DNA of 64,000 nucleotides from Sphagnum compactum (Eukaryota; Bryophyta; Sphagnopsida; Sphagnales), in assembly GCA_965153455.1 (NCBI GenBank), contig OZ234502.1, positions 7,161,495 through 7,225,494 on the forward strand, in the 5' to 3' direction. The notes beneath the pieces were generated by a model. The model made no database searches. It saw nothing but the letters and a program-made list of their open reading frames with translations, and was not told the origin of the DNA. Both the position numbers and the translations under genes were made by a program. This document shows, in pieces, positions 22,841 through 34,584 of this stretch (positions are counted from its first letter, which is position 1; each line of letters begins with the position of its first letter).

Positions 22841-24551
22841 CAATGTAATCCTCCAACCATGGAATTGGGAGCATTGCTCAAGAATCATGGTCAGCTTAGG
22901 TGCAGGGGAAGTTCCGGAAGTAAATGCCCCTCAGCTGTTTGCCTGAAAATGGGGGCAGATTATCATATACTTATCTTCACCCCATGTTGGAAGCTGGTGA
23001 AGTTAGAGAGAAGTCACGGCAGCTCATCAATCTATTCCCAGTGAAGGTGATGATCTGATACTTTGTGAATGACTAACATTATAAGTTAAGCATTCATTCT
23101 TGTTGTGCTAGTATTGGATTTCTCACACTCACATAACAATTTCTTTCAAAGTATAGTTGTAGAGATTTCTCTACAATCCTGTAGATATGTTCAGTTGTGT
23201 AGAATGTAGTTTGCAACAATTCCATGGCCATTTTACATAATTTTGGAATTAATGAACACACATGATGATGAATCTCTTGTTAGTGGGGCAATTGTCCTGA
23301 ACACCTGCAGCATGATATGATTTTTACCTACTTGACAGGTTTTTCAAAACATTTTCATCTGTTGTGATGTATGGTTTACTTGCAAACTGTCCAGATGCTG
23401 AGGGGTTCGAGATACATGCAAACAGGCATGCTGCCCCAACTTGCAAGCAGCACTCGTAGTCTGAGGAGTCCTTCAGGCCTACATTTCCGATAGTATTAGT
23501 TTATGCTTTACCTCTATGTGATAGAAATTTCATTCATTATCTTTATTTAGTCTCATGTAGATCTTGTTTTGAGATTAGAATTCAGATTCTGTGTCAATTA
23601 GGCTTCCACTTGAGGTTGATGAGCATAATATATCTTGGCCAACAATTTTTTGGGCTTGGATATTCCAGACAATGAGTGGGATTGAAAACAATTTACTCCG
23701 GTCCTGATGGGGCACCTGTGCAGCAAATGGGGAGGCCAGGAGACGGCAACCACAGCCCCGGCCTTGAAGCAACACTTAAAGCAGAAACTGAAGGATACTG
23801 AAAGGAGAGCAGTAGTTACAGGCCTCAAGAACAAAATGGAAGTCTGCAAAGATCTGGTGGGAAGCAAGCATGAGAGAGTGACAAGACCAAGGATTAAAGA
23901 AGAGTGCCTTGACCCATCTAAGTGCCTTGACCCATCTAAGTGCCATGAATTGGGATTTGAGCAGTCTTCAAACTGGGGATAAATTTCAGTAACACTAGCT
24001 TGGGTTGAAATAAGGGTTGCATTTGGTATGGTATTTCTTAAAGGTTTATTTAGCATTTTGTGCAAGAATAGGTAACTCTATTTTTTCATGCTGGATAGCA
24101 GTGCTATAGGAGTTCTGAGAGCACTAGGGGAGCACTGTGGAAACAAAGTATGACTGAGATGAATGGCTGAAACATTGGGGGCTGGAGAGAGACTTGCCTA
24201 CAATGTGCATTTTGGGTACCAATTGGCCTAGGACCTGAGTTCCACCAGCAACTATATTTGTGATGCCTAGACTGCAATTTTGACAACAAATGTCTTGTAA
24301 TGCTTTTACATAGAACTACATGAGTTCAGGTGGGAATGCAACAATAGGATTGGTAACCAAACAGAAAACATCATAAGGCACTCAAATAAAGCCACTTTTT
24401 GAGATGAACTTAATACCTATGATCTTTCTGAAGAGACTTTGCTCATGCCAACTTTAGTAATTGTTGAAGAACATTATGATTAAATGCCATCATTGGAGAC
24501 GAATTCAGCTTTCGCTAAAAAGGCATTCAAAAGAAAGGTGACAAAAAAGAC
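22841..24551. other. Higher-GC unique-looking stretch, no recognised gene
   Basis: Composition is closer to gene sequence than the surroundings. On the plus strand 22913-23050 has an open frame with LPENGGRLSYTYLHPML and EVREKSRQLINLFPVK ending at a possible donor (AAG|GTGATG), and 23707-23982 an open frame of 91 codons (MGHLCSKWGGQETATT start) containing two tandem copies of an 18-bp unit encoding CLDPSK (23907-23942). Neither product is recognised. They may be exons of an unrecognised or decayed gene, or an untranslated transcript. Confidence 0.3.
24543..24548 (-). terminator. RNA polymerase III T6 terminator of tRNA-Gly
   Basis: Six T residues on the minus strand begin 4 bases after the tRNA discriminator base, as expected for Pol III termination. 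Confidence 0.8.
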
Positions 24552-24622
24552 TGCATCAGCCGGGAATTGAACCCGGGTCTGTACCGTGGCAGGGTACTAT
24601 TCTACCACTAGACCACTGATGC
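24552..24622 (-). tRNA. trnG-GCC: tRNA-Gly (GCC)
   Basis: Nuclear tRNA-Gly with anticodon GCC, 71 nt including an A discriminator. The minus strand begins GCATCAGTGGTCTAGTGG (A box TGGTCTAGTGG) and ends CCCGGGTTCAATTCCCGG-CTGATGC. The 7-bp acceptor stem GCATCAG/CTGATGC, the T stem CCGGG/CCCGG and the anticodon loop around CTGCCAC pair correctly. No intron. B box GGTTCAATTCC is canonical and a T6 terminator follows. Looks functional. Confidence 0.95.
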
Positions 24623-27176
24623 CTACGACTTCAAGCCTTCGAATATTAATAATTTGTCAGCTTCTAAAAAAATATTCATCATTAACCTATTCCTGAAAAA
24701 GGACATTTTGCATTTTACTTTTGGAACTGAGATTTGCAATTGCAACGAAATGGTACTTTATCTTCCTGCAGATATTCAAGATACTTTAGTAGCTGGAATA
24801 GCTAATTATTTTGCATCTAATTATCACTCTAAAGTCCAGTGACCAATTTACATTGTATTTGTAGTTTGTGCAAGTTCAACTCTTCGCAGGCCACACGCTT
24901 TTGCGACTGGTGAGAACAAAGTTTCATGACTTCGACATGTACAGTTGGTACCTCCCTGAGTTTATTTCCTTGACTTTTCATAGTAGAAAGGATTGTGTTC
25001 CTCCTGTCCTCTGGAGTCTGGGGTTGTCTCTTTCCACTGGTAGTACTTAGAAGGATTTTAATTGTTTTGAACTATAAGATGGGTCATTTTAGTTTGATGA
25101 CTGTTAACATGCCCTAGTACCTAGCCTGGTTCTGCAGCAAGACGCCTAATAAAAATACAAAAAATCTCTGTTATGTTCAGCAATAGAAATGATAATAATC
25201 TACAATTTGACATTATACTAAATAATGAAGCTACTGTGCTTGACATCTTTCATTCAGATTTTTGGCATGGCAAGCATGACTTTTTTCAGAACTTTCAGGA
25301 ATTCCAAAAAGTAATTAATTAGTGTCTAACCAGCTTACATTATAGGTATTCACTTTCTCTTTTGGCCTTACAATTGACAGTTTGGTTAAATATCAGGGTC
25401 AAAGGGATTTTCATGGGCCGAAACTTAAACAATACAGAGTTCTTTGCTGGGCCGTACACAATTGCTGGCAACCAAACAGGTCAATGAGGTCTGCTCTCTG
25501 TGGGTGGGCAATTCCTAGATGGAAATGTAGACTCTTAAGTCTCAACACATGATGCTCCTGATTTTTTTCCTGTATTTACTCCATGTAGGTGTGGAAGTCA
25601 AAGGTGTGCCTTCTATCTATATGAACTTTGAAGACCTTCAATTCAAAATCCTTTTTCAGAGCAGTGCAAGAGCTCAAAACTGGTCAGGCTTCTACTTGTG
25701 AAAGGATGCCAAATATATTTCTTTTGGAAGGGTCACGGCTATGATCTCCCTACTTACAAAATCAAAAGGGCCTCAGAAGGACATGAAACATGACAAACTA
25801 TCACGTAGATCCAAATTGTAGACCAATACCACACAACCGTCTCAATTATGTTAACCTTCCAACCATAATTCCTGCAACACTGGCTTGATGTTGACACAAG
25901 GCTAGGATCTACTATACATATATAAGAGAGGCTCCCAAAATTAAAATTATCTGAATTGACTCCAAACAAACCCTTACGTATATGATTGCAGGGCCACCCA
26001 GCGGCCAGCTTGAACCCCAGAATGTACTTACAATCGAGTCAACGTGCATAGGGATTGTGAAAATTGTAAGTGGCTATTTTCAAAGGTTCATAATATTTCA
26101 GAGCAAACAACATAAAACATGTAGGTTGTATCTCACTAATTTAATGCCATCCGTTGCTGGGAAAAGTATACAAAATAGTAGAAAGGTTATCAAGTTAGAG
26201 GAAATTGTTTTTGTTTACCCACAAAAAGACACATGTAATACTCCAAGTAGGCCCTTCTCACTTCCTACGGGACAGAAAACGTCCATCTGATTGCACGGGA
26301 ACACAAAGTTGAAATTTCTGTTTTTTTAAACATTTTCATGGAATTGGAAGCAGGATTATGTAATGTCTTTATTACAAGTACACCTCAATCACCCTAGGGC
26401 AAATACCATAAGTTACTAGTTACAACTTACTACTTCTAATCATCCTATATTAGGATGCTACAATCAAGTTTGTCGTAACTATCTGCATGACTCAATGAAA
26501 ACTTTCGAATTTAGGGGCAGAAGTTATTGGCGGAAACCTATTGAGACTTTAATGCAGGGATATCGGCGACTTATGTGTTTATTAACTTGGTTTAGAGTAA
26601 ATATCAAATAGCTACTCTTCCCGACAAATGCTGAAATGAGAAAACATATTTATATATAGGTAGAATTTCTTGGTATCCATGGAGGGTGTTACTAAAAATG
26701 TCGCAATTTGTGCACCATTCATGATGTCAAGAGACACCAATTGCACAGCTACCGAGCCAAAAATGACAAGAATTGCTCAATGGGAATTAGCATTCAATTT
26801 CCATTCAATGTTGAATCAATACGGGGAGAACATATAACATGGCACCCAGCTTGCGGGGCGAGATTATTAAAGCCACAAAAGCTAGATAAATATTTAGTGT
26901 TTGAAACAGATTTTTTTGGCTTGTGAAAATCTGTAAATAAATCCTCACCTTTGAGACCCCTTTGAATTTTATAGGAACAGGAGTAAAGAATGAAGATCAG
27001 TACCAATCACTAGGCATGTAGTTAAATTGGGTACTATCGATCAGCTGCTGAAAATTGCCCAACTAAAGACGCTAATAAGAGCGTGCACACTCATTGTCCA
27101 GCTACAGAATCGTGTTTCTGATCGGTTCTTGATCCCGTAGACATGAATGTGGATTGGATTGCTGGTCCACGATTTT
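24623..27176. other. Intergenic, no recognised gene
   Basis: Short open frames only (for example 25982-26290 plus, 26708-26926 plus), none recognised. The upper edge holds the 3' untranslated region of the XTH gene, whose end I cannot place. Confidence 0.45.
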
Positions 27177-28558
27177 CTAAACGATATTGTATGCGCATTC
27201 AGGTGGTGTGGTGGGGTACCGGTTCTTGTCAGTGCAATAGTTATAGCCCAGGTACTTTTTCTTCACAATAATCAACTGATTATGTCGATGCCCTTGTATC
27301 TTGGGCGTAACGCTAAATGTAGCAAACTTACTGGCTTGGCACGATGAGATTGTGTTGTTCGGGATTGAGCACCCACTGATGAGGTTGAAGCCAGAGTATG
27401 AGGCTATGAATGGTGCATCCTGCCAGTTGAGCTTGATGCTTCCACCATGACACGCCCACGAGTCTCCGTCCCATAAACTGCCGATCGCTACCATAGACTG
27501 GTTATTGAGGTACGGAACTTTAGTCTGAAGGAAGACGTTGTTAAACTGGCGGATGGCAATATTGTCCACGAGAATTCTGCACACGGCGTACATTTAACAC
27601 ATCAAGCCTTGCATCGACAATACGTCAATACAAAATTGTATTGAAATCCTTTTCTTTTTAATCAGGACAATTTAAAAGATGTACCAAATAAAACTCAACG
27701 ATACAAAGTTTGAACATACGTGATCGCGTTCTGGGTCCATTCAATGGTGTACAAGTGGAAAGCGGCGGTCGGATCGAACCACAAGTTGATGCGCTGCTCA
27801 CGGCCCCCGACACCATGGGCGAACACGTTCGTCTGAAGGATGTACGGTTGTCCGCTTAAGTTTCCAAGAAATTCTAAATCGATTTCGTCGTGCGTTGCTG
27901 AATAAGACGTCATCTGTCCGTTATCAAAGGAAGCGCTAACATGATTATTAGTAAGCGCATTTCTCATCGTGAGATGGACCGACGAAGACCAGAGAATAAT
28001 ATTATCCAATCTTCCTTCATGCTGGTGTTCACAAGGAAAGCAAGAAGAAGCATCCGGTCACGACTACAGGAGGGTAAACAACTTACGTAAAACGTCGCAA
28101 CGGTGCCACACGAGTCACCGGGGACCAGTTTGATCTTCATTGAAAAGGTTCCAAAGAGATAATTGCTCTTCGACGAGAATCCAGATGCTGGTAATGCGCC
28201 ACATTACAATTAGTCAGCCGTTGTAAGTACTTTTCAATTGCATCATGATTAGTTTACACCTCAAACTCAAGAGTAAAGGTCAGACAATGACCCGTGAGAA
28301 GGCAAAGATAGCTCGTTTAGAAGTTCTGCTCAATTCAATCCACAAAAACTTTCAAAAGCAATGCAGGCTCTGACCACTGGCTTGGTCGAGAACCAGTTGC
28401 GCGACCGTGCTCCCGTTCGATAAGATAAAATTTGAGGGACCTGTGGTAGTCTGGTAGTACTGATTGAAACTTTGTCCACTAGCAATTCCTGTCAACATCG
28501 CCGCACACATGGCTGCTAGGGTGGCGATCAATATCATGTCTCGACCGAAAATCCCCAT
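27177..28558 (-). CDS. XTH: Xyloglucan endotransglucosylase/hydrolase (GH16), 4 exons, 292 aa
   Basis: Secreted cell-wall enzyme that cuts and rejoins xyloglucan chains. Exons 5' to 3': 28375-28558, 28087-28187, 27720-27913, 27177-27576; all GT-AG with matching phases. Residues 1-28 are a signal peptide (hydrophobic core [19 protein letters not shown]). The catalytic motif [10 protein letters not shown] lies at 103-112: Glu105 nucleophile, Asp107, Glu109 acid/base. The sequon N113-L-S directly after it is the conserved N-glycosylation site. The XTH C-terminal extension is present ([27 protein letters not shown]). Length is normal for the family. Exon 3 was set at the acceptor GGACAG|ATG because it joins TVATFY to [12 protein letters not shown] without the insert that an earlier acceptor would add. 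An upstream in-frame ATG at 28594 would add 12 residues but would move the signal peptide inward. No defects seen. Confidence 0.93.
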
Positions 28559-28869
28559 CGTCGCAATGTCTATTGAAATCCAAACCTGATCCACGCTTCA
28601 GATCCGGCCACCAAAATGTTTGCAAAAGTCCGGTGATCTTCCGAGGCTGCTGGCAGCTGAATTAGCTTCACTAGTGAATGATGGAGCTCCGATCAAACCG
28701 CGATTAACAGAATATTGAAGGAGTTTCTCTAGCTAGAACTGCACCGATCAGAGCTGGGTTTAAGAGAGGTTCGCCAACACCGGTACTAGCGAAGCTCAAT
28801 CTAGCACAGCTTGGGAACAGCTACAGCTAGACTGCAGCGTGGGTCCATGATGGGATGAGGAAGTCACTG

Positions 28870-28933
28870 TATATAAAGGAGAATTTTGTACGCGGGACGC
28901 GCTGTAAAGCACGCGGTAGGAACGAGCGCGTGA
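28870..28933 (-). promoter_or_regulatory. XTH core promoter: TATA string with CGCG cluster
   Basis: The minus strand reads CTTTATATACAG at 28867-28878, a plausible TATA box about 310 bases before the XTH ATG. Immediately upstream (28889-28933) are four CGCG cores (28891, 28898, 28912, 28927) in contexts fitting the CGCG box bound by calmodulin-regulated CAMTA factors, which would suggest stress or calcium response. The plus strand reads TATATAAA at the same place, so a divergent transcript is possible. Roles are inferred. Confidence 0.4.
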
Positions 28934-29077
28934 TCGAGTTCTCCGCAGGTACCAGGACCCCGCCCACCCCCCATTCTGGGGCGCATCGAACGTCAAAACA
29001 GCTGGCTTTCGTCACCTCTCACTACACATTTCCAACATAGATTCGCGAACGGCTTACTTGAGCATAGTACTATCTAT

Positions 29078-29391
29078 GGCAAGACGCTAAATACCCCCCA
29101 TCGAGCTCTGTCCGGTGCATGTTTCTCTTGTCTTCTTGCAAATGCTTTTCGGCCCTGCATGGCTCTGCATAAAACCACGCAGCACGGTTCTACATGTTCT
29201 TCTACATGTACTAACCACTGGCACAGATTCCAGCACTGAGGGAAGTAGGATTTCTTTTCTATTTAAATAACTCCTACAGTGAAAAAGTCAAACCCTGCGG
29301 CAGAACCACATGGTTTTCCGCAGGCCTGCACTGTCAGGCCCAGAACGGGCGTCAGACAGAGCTCGATGGGGGGGGTATTTAGCGTCTCGCC
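29078..29391. mobile_element. TIR foldback element upstream of XTH
   Basis: A 314-bp element with long terminal inverted repeats. The left arm starts GGCAAGACGCTAAATACC and the complement of the right arm starts GGCGAGACGCTAAATACC; after a C run (6 against 8) both continue ATCGAGCTCTGTC. The interior is also partly self-complementary (paired 'ggttctac', 'ctgcg/cgcag' blocks). Flanks are TAT and TAC, perhaps a mutated 3-bp target duplication, which with the GG-initial ends hints at PIF/Harbinger, but the class is open. It sits about 0.5-0.8 kb upstream of the XTH start codon. No coding capacity. Confidence 0.65.
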
Positions 29392-32300
29392 TACCGCTCG
29401 GTTCATCGATGTGTTCTAAAATCTGTGCACATTTTTAATTACAACATTATAACCGCACAATTTGTTTGCCACCCGAACCTCGCCGCATGGTCACCATCTG
29501 ATCACTCCAACGGGCCAGGGTGAACCAGCACCCACACTGGTACTGTCAGTTTCTTGAGTGAGGCCTCTAATTAGTGGCCAAATTAAACCCAACAAATGTT
29601 AGATCTGGACTCAGAGACCATGATCTAGTCTAAGAATGGGATATTTCTGAGATTTAGAAGCAATTTAGATGAATTTTGGGGTTTTTTCGATGAGTCCAGT
29701 GTGGCTGCTGGTTCATCCAAGGCACTCCGAGGCGGCAACTTCATGTAATGGCGAAGTTACAATTACCAGTATCCATGAGCCTAAGGTGAGCAAGAGAGTA
29801 AGTTTGAGGTACCTACCTTAGGTGTCTGCAAAGATAGAGAGAAATCGCCACTGCCAAAAAATAGTGAACACTCCAAGAAAAAGTCTAAATGCCATTGATT
29901 GCAGCCAGAAATGTCCAGCAGGATTCGGGGGTACACCAATTTTTTCCTATACTTCTCAGAGCTAAGTTCTTTTATTTCCCATCCAAATATAGGTAGTCTC
30001 GCAGGTGAAAAGGAGTTCCGACATACCGGTGGCCTTCATTCTTTCAGCGTACTGAAAGGGGGGGGGGGGGATGGGTTTCGAATTTTGCAAAATAATCAAA
30101 GCTTGGAGTTCCAGATGTACATCCTATTTTAGTGAAATAAACGTGTACTTCGCTTCTATTAGTGTACCAGAAAATTATATCTTGCGAGTGGCAGACCCGG
30201 TCATAACGTCATAACACCTTGTAAGTCGCTACCTAATGTTGTTCAACTATGGCTTATGGCTTCACATTCCGTATCAAGCATGTTACAGTTTTAAAGGTTC
30301 TCTCAGACTTTCTGCATTAGCTAGTGGAAAGGAATGAAGAAAACAAATGGAATTAAGCTTATCACACAGTTATTTGAAAAGAGGCTAAAAAAAACGTGGA
30401 CAACAGGCTGGGTGAAGAAGTAAGTCCACCTGTAATTGATCAGTCGGCCAGGAATATTGGCGAGGATTTTAGGCAACTTGGATGCAAACATTTGACTTCA
30501 CATGTGGCATTGTGTTATGATACATTTTTGGTTCCATAACGTTATACAGAGTACTAGGAAACCAATTATAAAAAAACTCTTGAACACCTACAACATTACC
30601 TAACATGGTTATTTCTTAATCTATATTAGTAATGGCCAGTTCTCACACTTTCTAAAAACCATGCGTGATCAAAGGGTGTTTTCAGGCACCTACGAAAGAA
30701 AAAGATCTTTTTGAAATGTCTTTTTAAAAGCAACTAAAAATATTATTTTTGCATTGCTGTTTCAATTCTATTTATGCCAGTTATAAAAATAATCCACACA
30801 GTATCATGGGCCCTATCTTTGCTCATACCATGTTTTTCAATGTGATATATATGGCTCCCCTAGGTTTGTTATCCCTTACATTTTACTTGCCTATATTTGA
30901 ATGGAAATGAACTTGGCGCGGAGATAACCTCGATTTAGCCCATTTTTAATAGGAGACTGTTGTCCTCTGCCTGAAAGAGATCAAACACACAAATACTTTG
31001 AAAACAATCATGAATAGATTCTTAAATGAATTTTAAAACTAACATCCACTAACTCTGGAGTCCTGAAAATACTCTTTAAAGTTAGAGAAAATATGAAACT
31101 TTACTACATACCACAATTCCCAAGAGTGTAAAGTCATACTAGGAGCCAGCAGCCTCCAGACAAAATCAAGTCTATGAAATATTTTAGAGTTGGGGGTTGG
31201 TGTGCTGTGTGTGGGGGAGTAAATGTTTCTGCGCCAACGCTAGCATGGTCTAATTGAAAAACAACATATGCCAGCTCTATGTAGAAACAATGTCAGGGCT
31301 GATTGTTTCCAGCCTCAAATTCGAAGCCTTTAATGTCCTTCGCCGAAGGGCGAAAAGTTGTGAGACCCTTCATATGTTTAAAATAACTTTTTTAATCCTT
31401 CCATGTGGAAGGCTCTTGTTCGAAGAAAACATGACATAATTTTATTAAGAATATCAGTCTTTGAGACTGGATACAGTTGATGTTTTATTGCACATATTAC
31501 TGGGCAACATTGTTGGGCTGGGAGCAAATATGGAAAGATGTGAAAGAGGCAGGGGTCCGGCAAGAGTTGTAGTTGTTTGATAAGCATTTTCTTGTCTGCC
31601 CTACCCCTCCTGACTGTGTTTTCTGAAATGATTAACAGAATTAGGAGGATCACTTTTCGGAAGGGATTTTAGGTGGGGATCGTCAGTGAAGGCGTTGGAG
31701 CGCAGATGCCAATGAGGATAACGAGCCTGAATTTCTTCATCTTCATGTGTATAAAGTGCGACTTTCCCTTTCATTTTTATTACTTTTTCTTCCTTTTTTT
31801 GGTGCCTCAGTGTGATAGAAGTTGAATTCCAGGCAATACTTGATTCCAAGAGACAGCTCTAAGGTGCATGTCAAATCCGCCATGTTCAAAATTTGGGAGC
31901 TCAGTCCGTTGGCATGATGATAGGTTTCAATTCTATATGATTATATTATGTAAATAATGCAAAACAATGAATATGTTTAAGTGGAAGGATGGTAATATAG
32001 ACACAAAAATATATATCAGATGTATTTGATAATCTGAAGGCATTTGAGGAGAATTTGGACATTCAACTTTGTCAACATTTGTCTTTGATCCCTATTTAGG
32101 CAAAGAATTAAAGCCATAAAATAGACACAAGAATTTTACACAAGTCACAACAACTTGATAGAACACTTGTAGCAACTAAAAGGACAAACTTGAAACCAAC
32201 AAAATCTTGAATTGTATGTTGAGGCTTTTTTAATTGTTAACTAAATCCATTGTGTTTTGGGTCAATTCTACATTTTATCTTCTTGTCAAAAAGGTAAATA

Positions 32301-33422
32301 ATAACCTTGTTGGTTTCTTTTGTTTTGCAGGCAAGTTTGCATTGATAACTTGCAAGGCAAAAGCCATGTCTAGTGGAATTGACTCTAAGGGGCCCAAAGT
32401 TTCACTAGTGATATTAATTAGACTCTATGAAATAGGACCTTTTGAAAATGTAAGCCTTGAGGTTTTGTAATTCCTCATTTAAACATAATCCTTGATCTAT
32501 TTAAAGATTATGTATGTTTATGGTGAAACATTACAAAAGAATGTGGTTTTTCTCATTCAAAAGGCAACTGGTCATGACACACTTTGTGATGTCATCCATT
32601 ACAATGTATAATATGTGGTGTTTATTGTGGCATATATTATATTACAATTATAATTTGACATTAAATTATGGCACAATGTATTACATTTATAAATAAAGTT
32701 CATTAATCACAATGATCCATTTTCATCCATAATAAGTAGTTTGGAAAGTGCTCAAAAAGGTTTTTGGGATGGTGGGTAATATTTTATTTATGACAAATGT
32801 TTGGCATGAAATAATTTGCAAAAGGTCGAGTTTAAAGAGAAATTTGTATCAATATTTGTTCAAATTGTTGAAAGTGAAAACAATTGGAAAATTACAAATG
32901 CACAAAAATGTATTTTGCATATATATTTTTCAGTTGTTGAAATTTTGGAAAACTAAATTTGAAACTATTAAACCTCGTTTTGAAAAAACAAATAAATATT
33001 TAACAAAGAAATGCCAAACATTGGTCATAGGTATAATATGTCACAACCTTAACTTTGGGCTCATAACCAAGGCTAAGCCAAAATAAAGGAAAAACTTTAG
33101 GAATAATCCAAGGCATAATAAGATTTCAAATTCACACTTTTAATGTGAAAGGGAAATGTATGGAAGTGCAAGAAAGGAGCTGCAACAATCCAAAATGCAC
33201 TACGACTTTAGAATCAATTGGAAGTTTTAAGGTGTTTCAACTATTTCAATCAAGGTTTCATAGTTGTCCAAATTGAATATTCTTTAGACCATTAGAATAA
33301 AAATTGACAATTATTACAATACATTGGGTTGGATTTTTAAAATAATAATCTATTACATAAGTGGGTGAAATCACATTCAAGTGGATCAATAAATGTATTT
33401 TTCATGCCCAAAAAATTACATG
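29392..33422. other. Intergenic, no recognised gene
   Basis: Only short open frames. A 13-base G run lies at 30058-30070. On the minus strand 31849-31601 is open for 82 codons, and an overlapping frame at 31746-31669 encodes a 25-residue secretory-signal-like peptide that stops at once; neither is recognised. From 31900 on the sequence is AT-rich. Confidence 0.45.
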
Positions 33423-33649
33423 TACTTCAAGAAATCATGGTTTTTCAAAAGGTTCAACTTGATTAAAATGTCCATATTGACCAAAAAGATGTTCACTTTG
33501 ACTAAATGCATGGGGCATGAAAGACACATGATTCTTTGGTTGGTTTTTTTTATTGAAGTGACCATTTTGACCAAATATTAAGTCATACATTTAATAAAAA
33601 AGGACAAAGTTTTTAAATGGTCCATCAAGATGTCCATGGCCTAGTCAAT

Positions 33650-33725
33650 TTGACCAAACTAAATGGTTATGCTTAGTCAAATTGGCCATATTAAATGGCT
33701 ATGCTTAGTCAAATTGGCCATATTA
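33650..33725 (+). repeat. 33-bp tandem repeat inside the CACTA element
   Basis: 'atgcttagtcaaattggcca' recurs 33 bp apart (about 33670 and 33703), preceded by a diverged unit. It forms part of the subterminal repeat region. Confidence 0.7.
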
Positions 33726-33759
33726 ATTTGGTTAGTTAACCTACTGGTGATGCCTACTA

Positions 33760-34040
33760 AGCTACTTACCTATATACTTACCTAACACATACCTACCTAG
33801 GTCCTACCTACCTATTTACCTATTTACCTACCATCTACCTACTTATGTCCTACTATTATCTACCTACTATTTACCAAAGTTACTTAATATCTACCTACCT
33901 ATATTTTATTTATCTATCTACCTACCTAATATCTACCTACATACCTATATTTTATTTATCTATCTACCTACCTAGTATCTACCTACATACCTATCTATCT
34001 ACATGGTATCTACCTACATACCTACCTATCTACCTAATTA
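33760..34040 (+). repeat. (CTAC/CTAT)n tetranucleotide array
   Basis: About 280 bp of CTAC, CTAT and ATCTAC units ('ctacctacctatctacctac' type) in the middle of the 33423-34584 element. Imperfect, with short T-rich breaks ('tattttatttatctatc' twice). Confidence 0.85.
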
Positions 34041-34584
34041 AGTACCCACTAACCTACTTATGAAAAAATTTGAAATTCAAATGTTGTTATACACATTGAC
34101 AAAAAATTTATGGAAGTTCAAAGATACATGTTAAATCCATTTGATATCATATTGTTTTACAAAATGATGGGGGTGATTTGAGGGCCAAGACATTAGTGTG
34201 GAACTAAGGAGACCAAGGTTCAATTCCCTTTACCAACATATATTATGTGGAGTATGTAAATTTGTATATATACCTCATATATGTGTGTAAATGTATAATA
34301 CATAGGTGGGTTGTGGATAGGTAGGTACTTATTATTTATATTATTTACATTTTCAATTTACAAATTGAGTTATTTTTTTAATTAATTTTCTTGGGCTGCC
34401 CAAAATTTTGTTTGATTTGATTAGTCAAAAAAACCATTTTATGGTCAATCAAAAAACCATTAATCAACTTGGACATGTTCAAATCAACTTGTCTAGTATG
34501 ACTAATTGGTCAAATTGACCAAATGTCAAAATGACTGGTTTTTTGTTTACTTTCTAGTCAAATAAATCATGATTTCTTGTAGTG

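Larger units (their letters stand above)
33423..34584. mobile_element. Non-autonomous CACTA element (1162 bp) with ATG target duplication
   Basis: The complement of the right end is CACTACAAGAAATCATGATT, a canonical CACTA terminus. The left end TACTTCAAGAAATCATGGTT matches it at all but three of 21 positions, its first base and fifth base having mutated. ATG flanks both sides (33420-33422, 34585-34587). Both subterminal regions carry many copies of TTGACCAAA/TTTGGTCAA-type motifs in varied orientation, which in CACTA elements act as transposase-binding repeats. The interior is a tetranucleotide array. No transposase. Confidence 0.8.

Noticed and set aside
31669-31746. Short minus-strand frame with a signal-peptide-like sequence (MKMKKFRLVILIGICA)
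   Set aside because: It stops after 25 codons, has no donor site before the stop, and no following exon was recognised.
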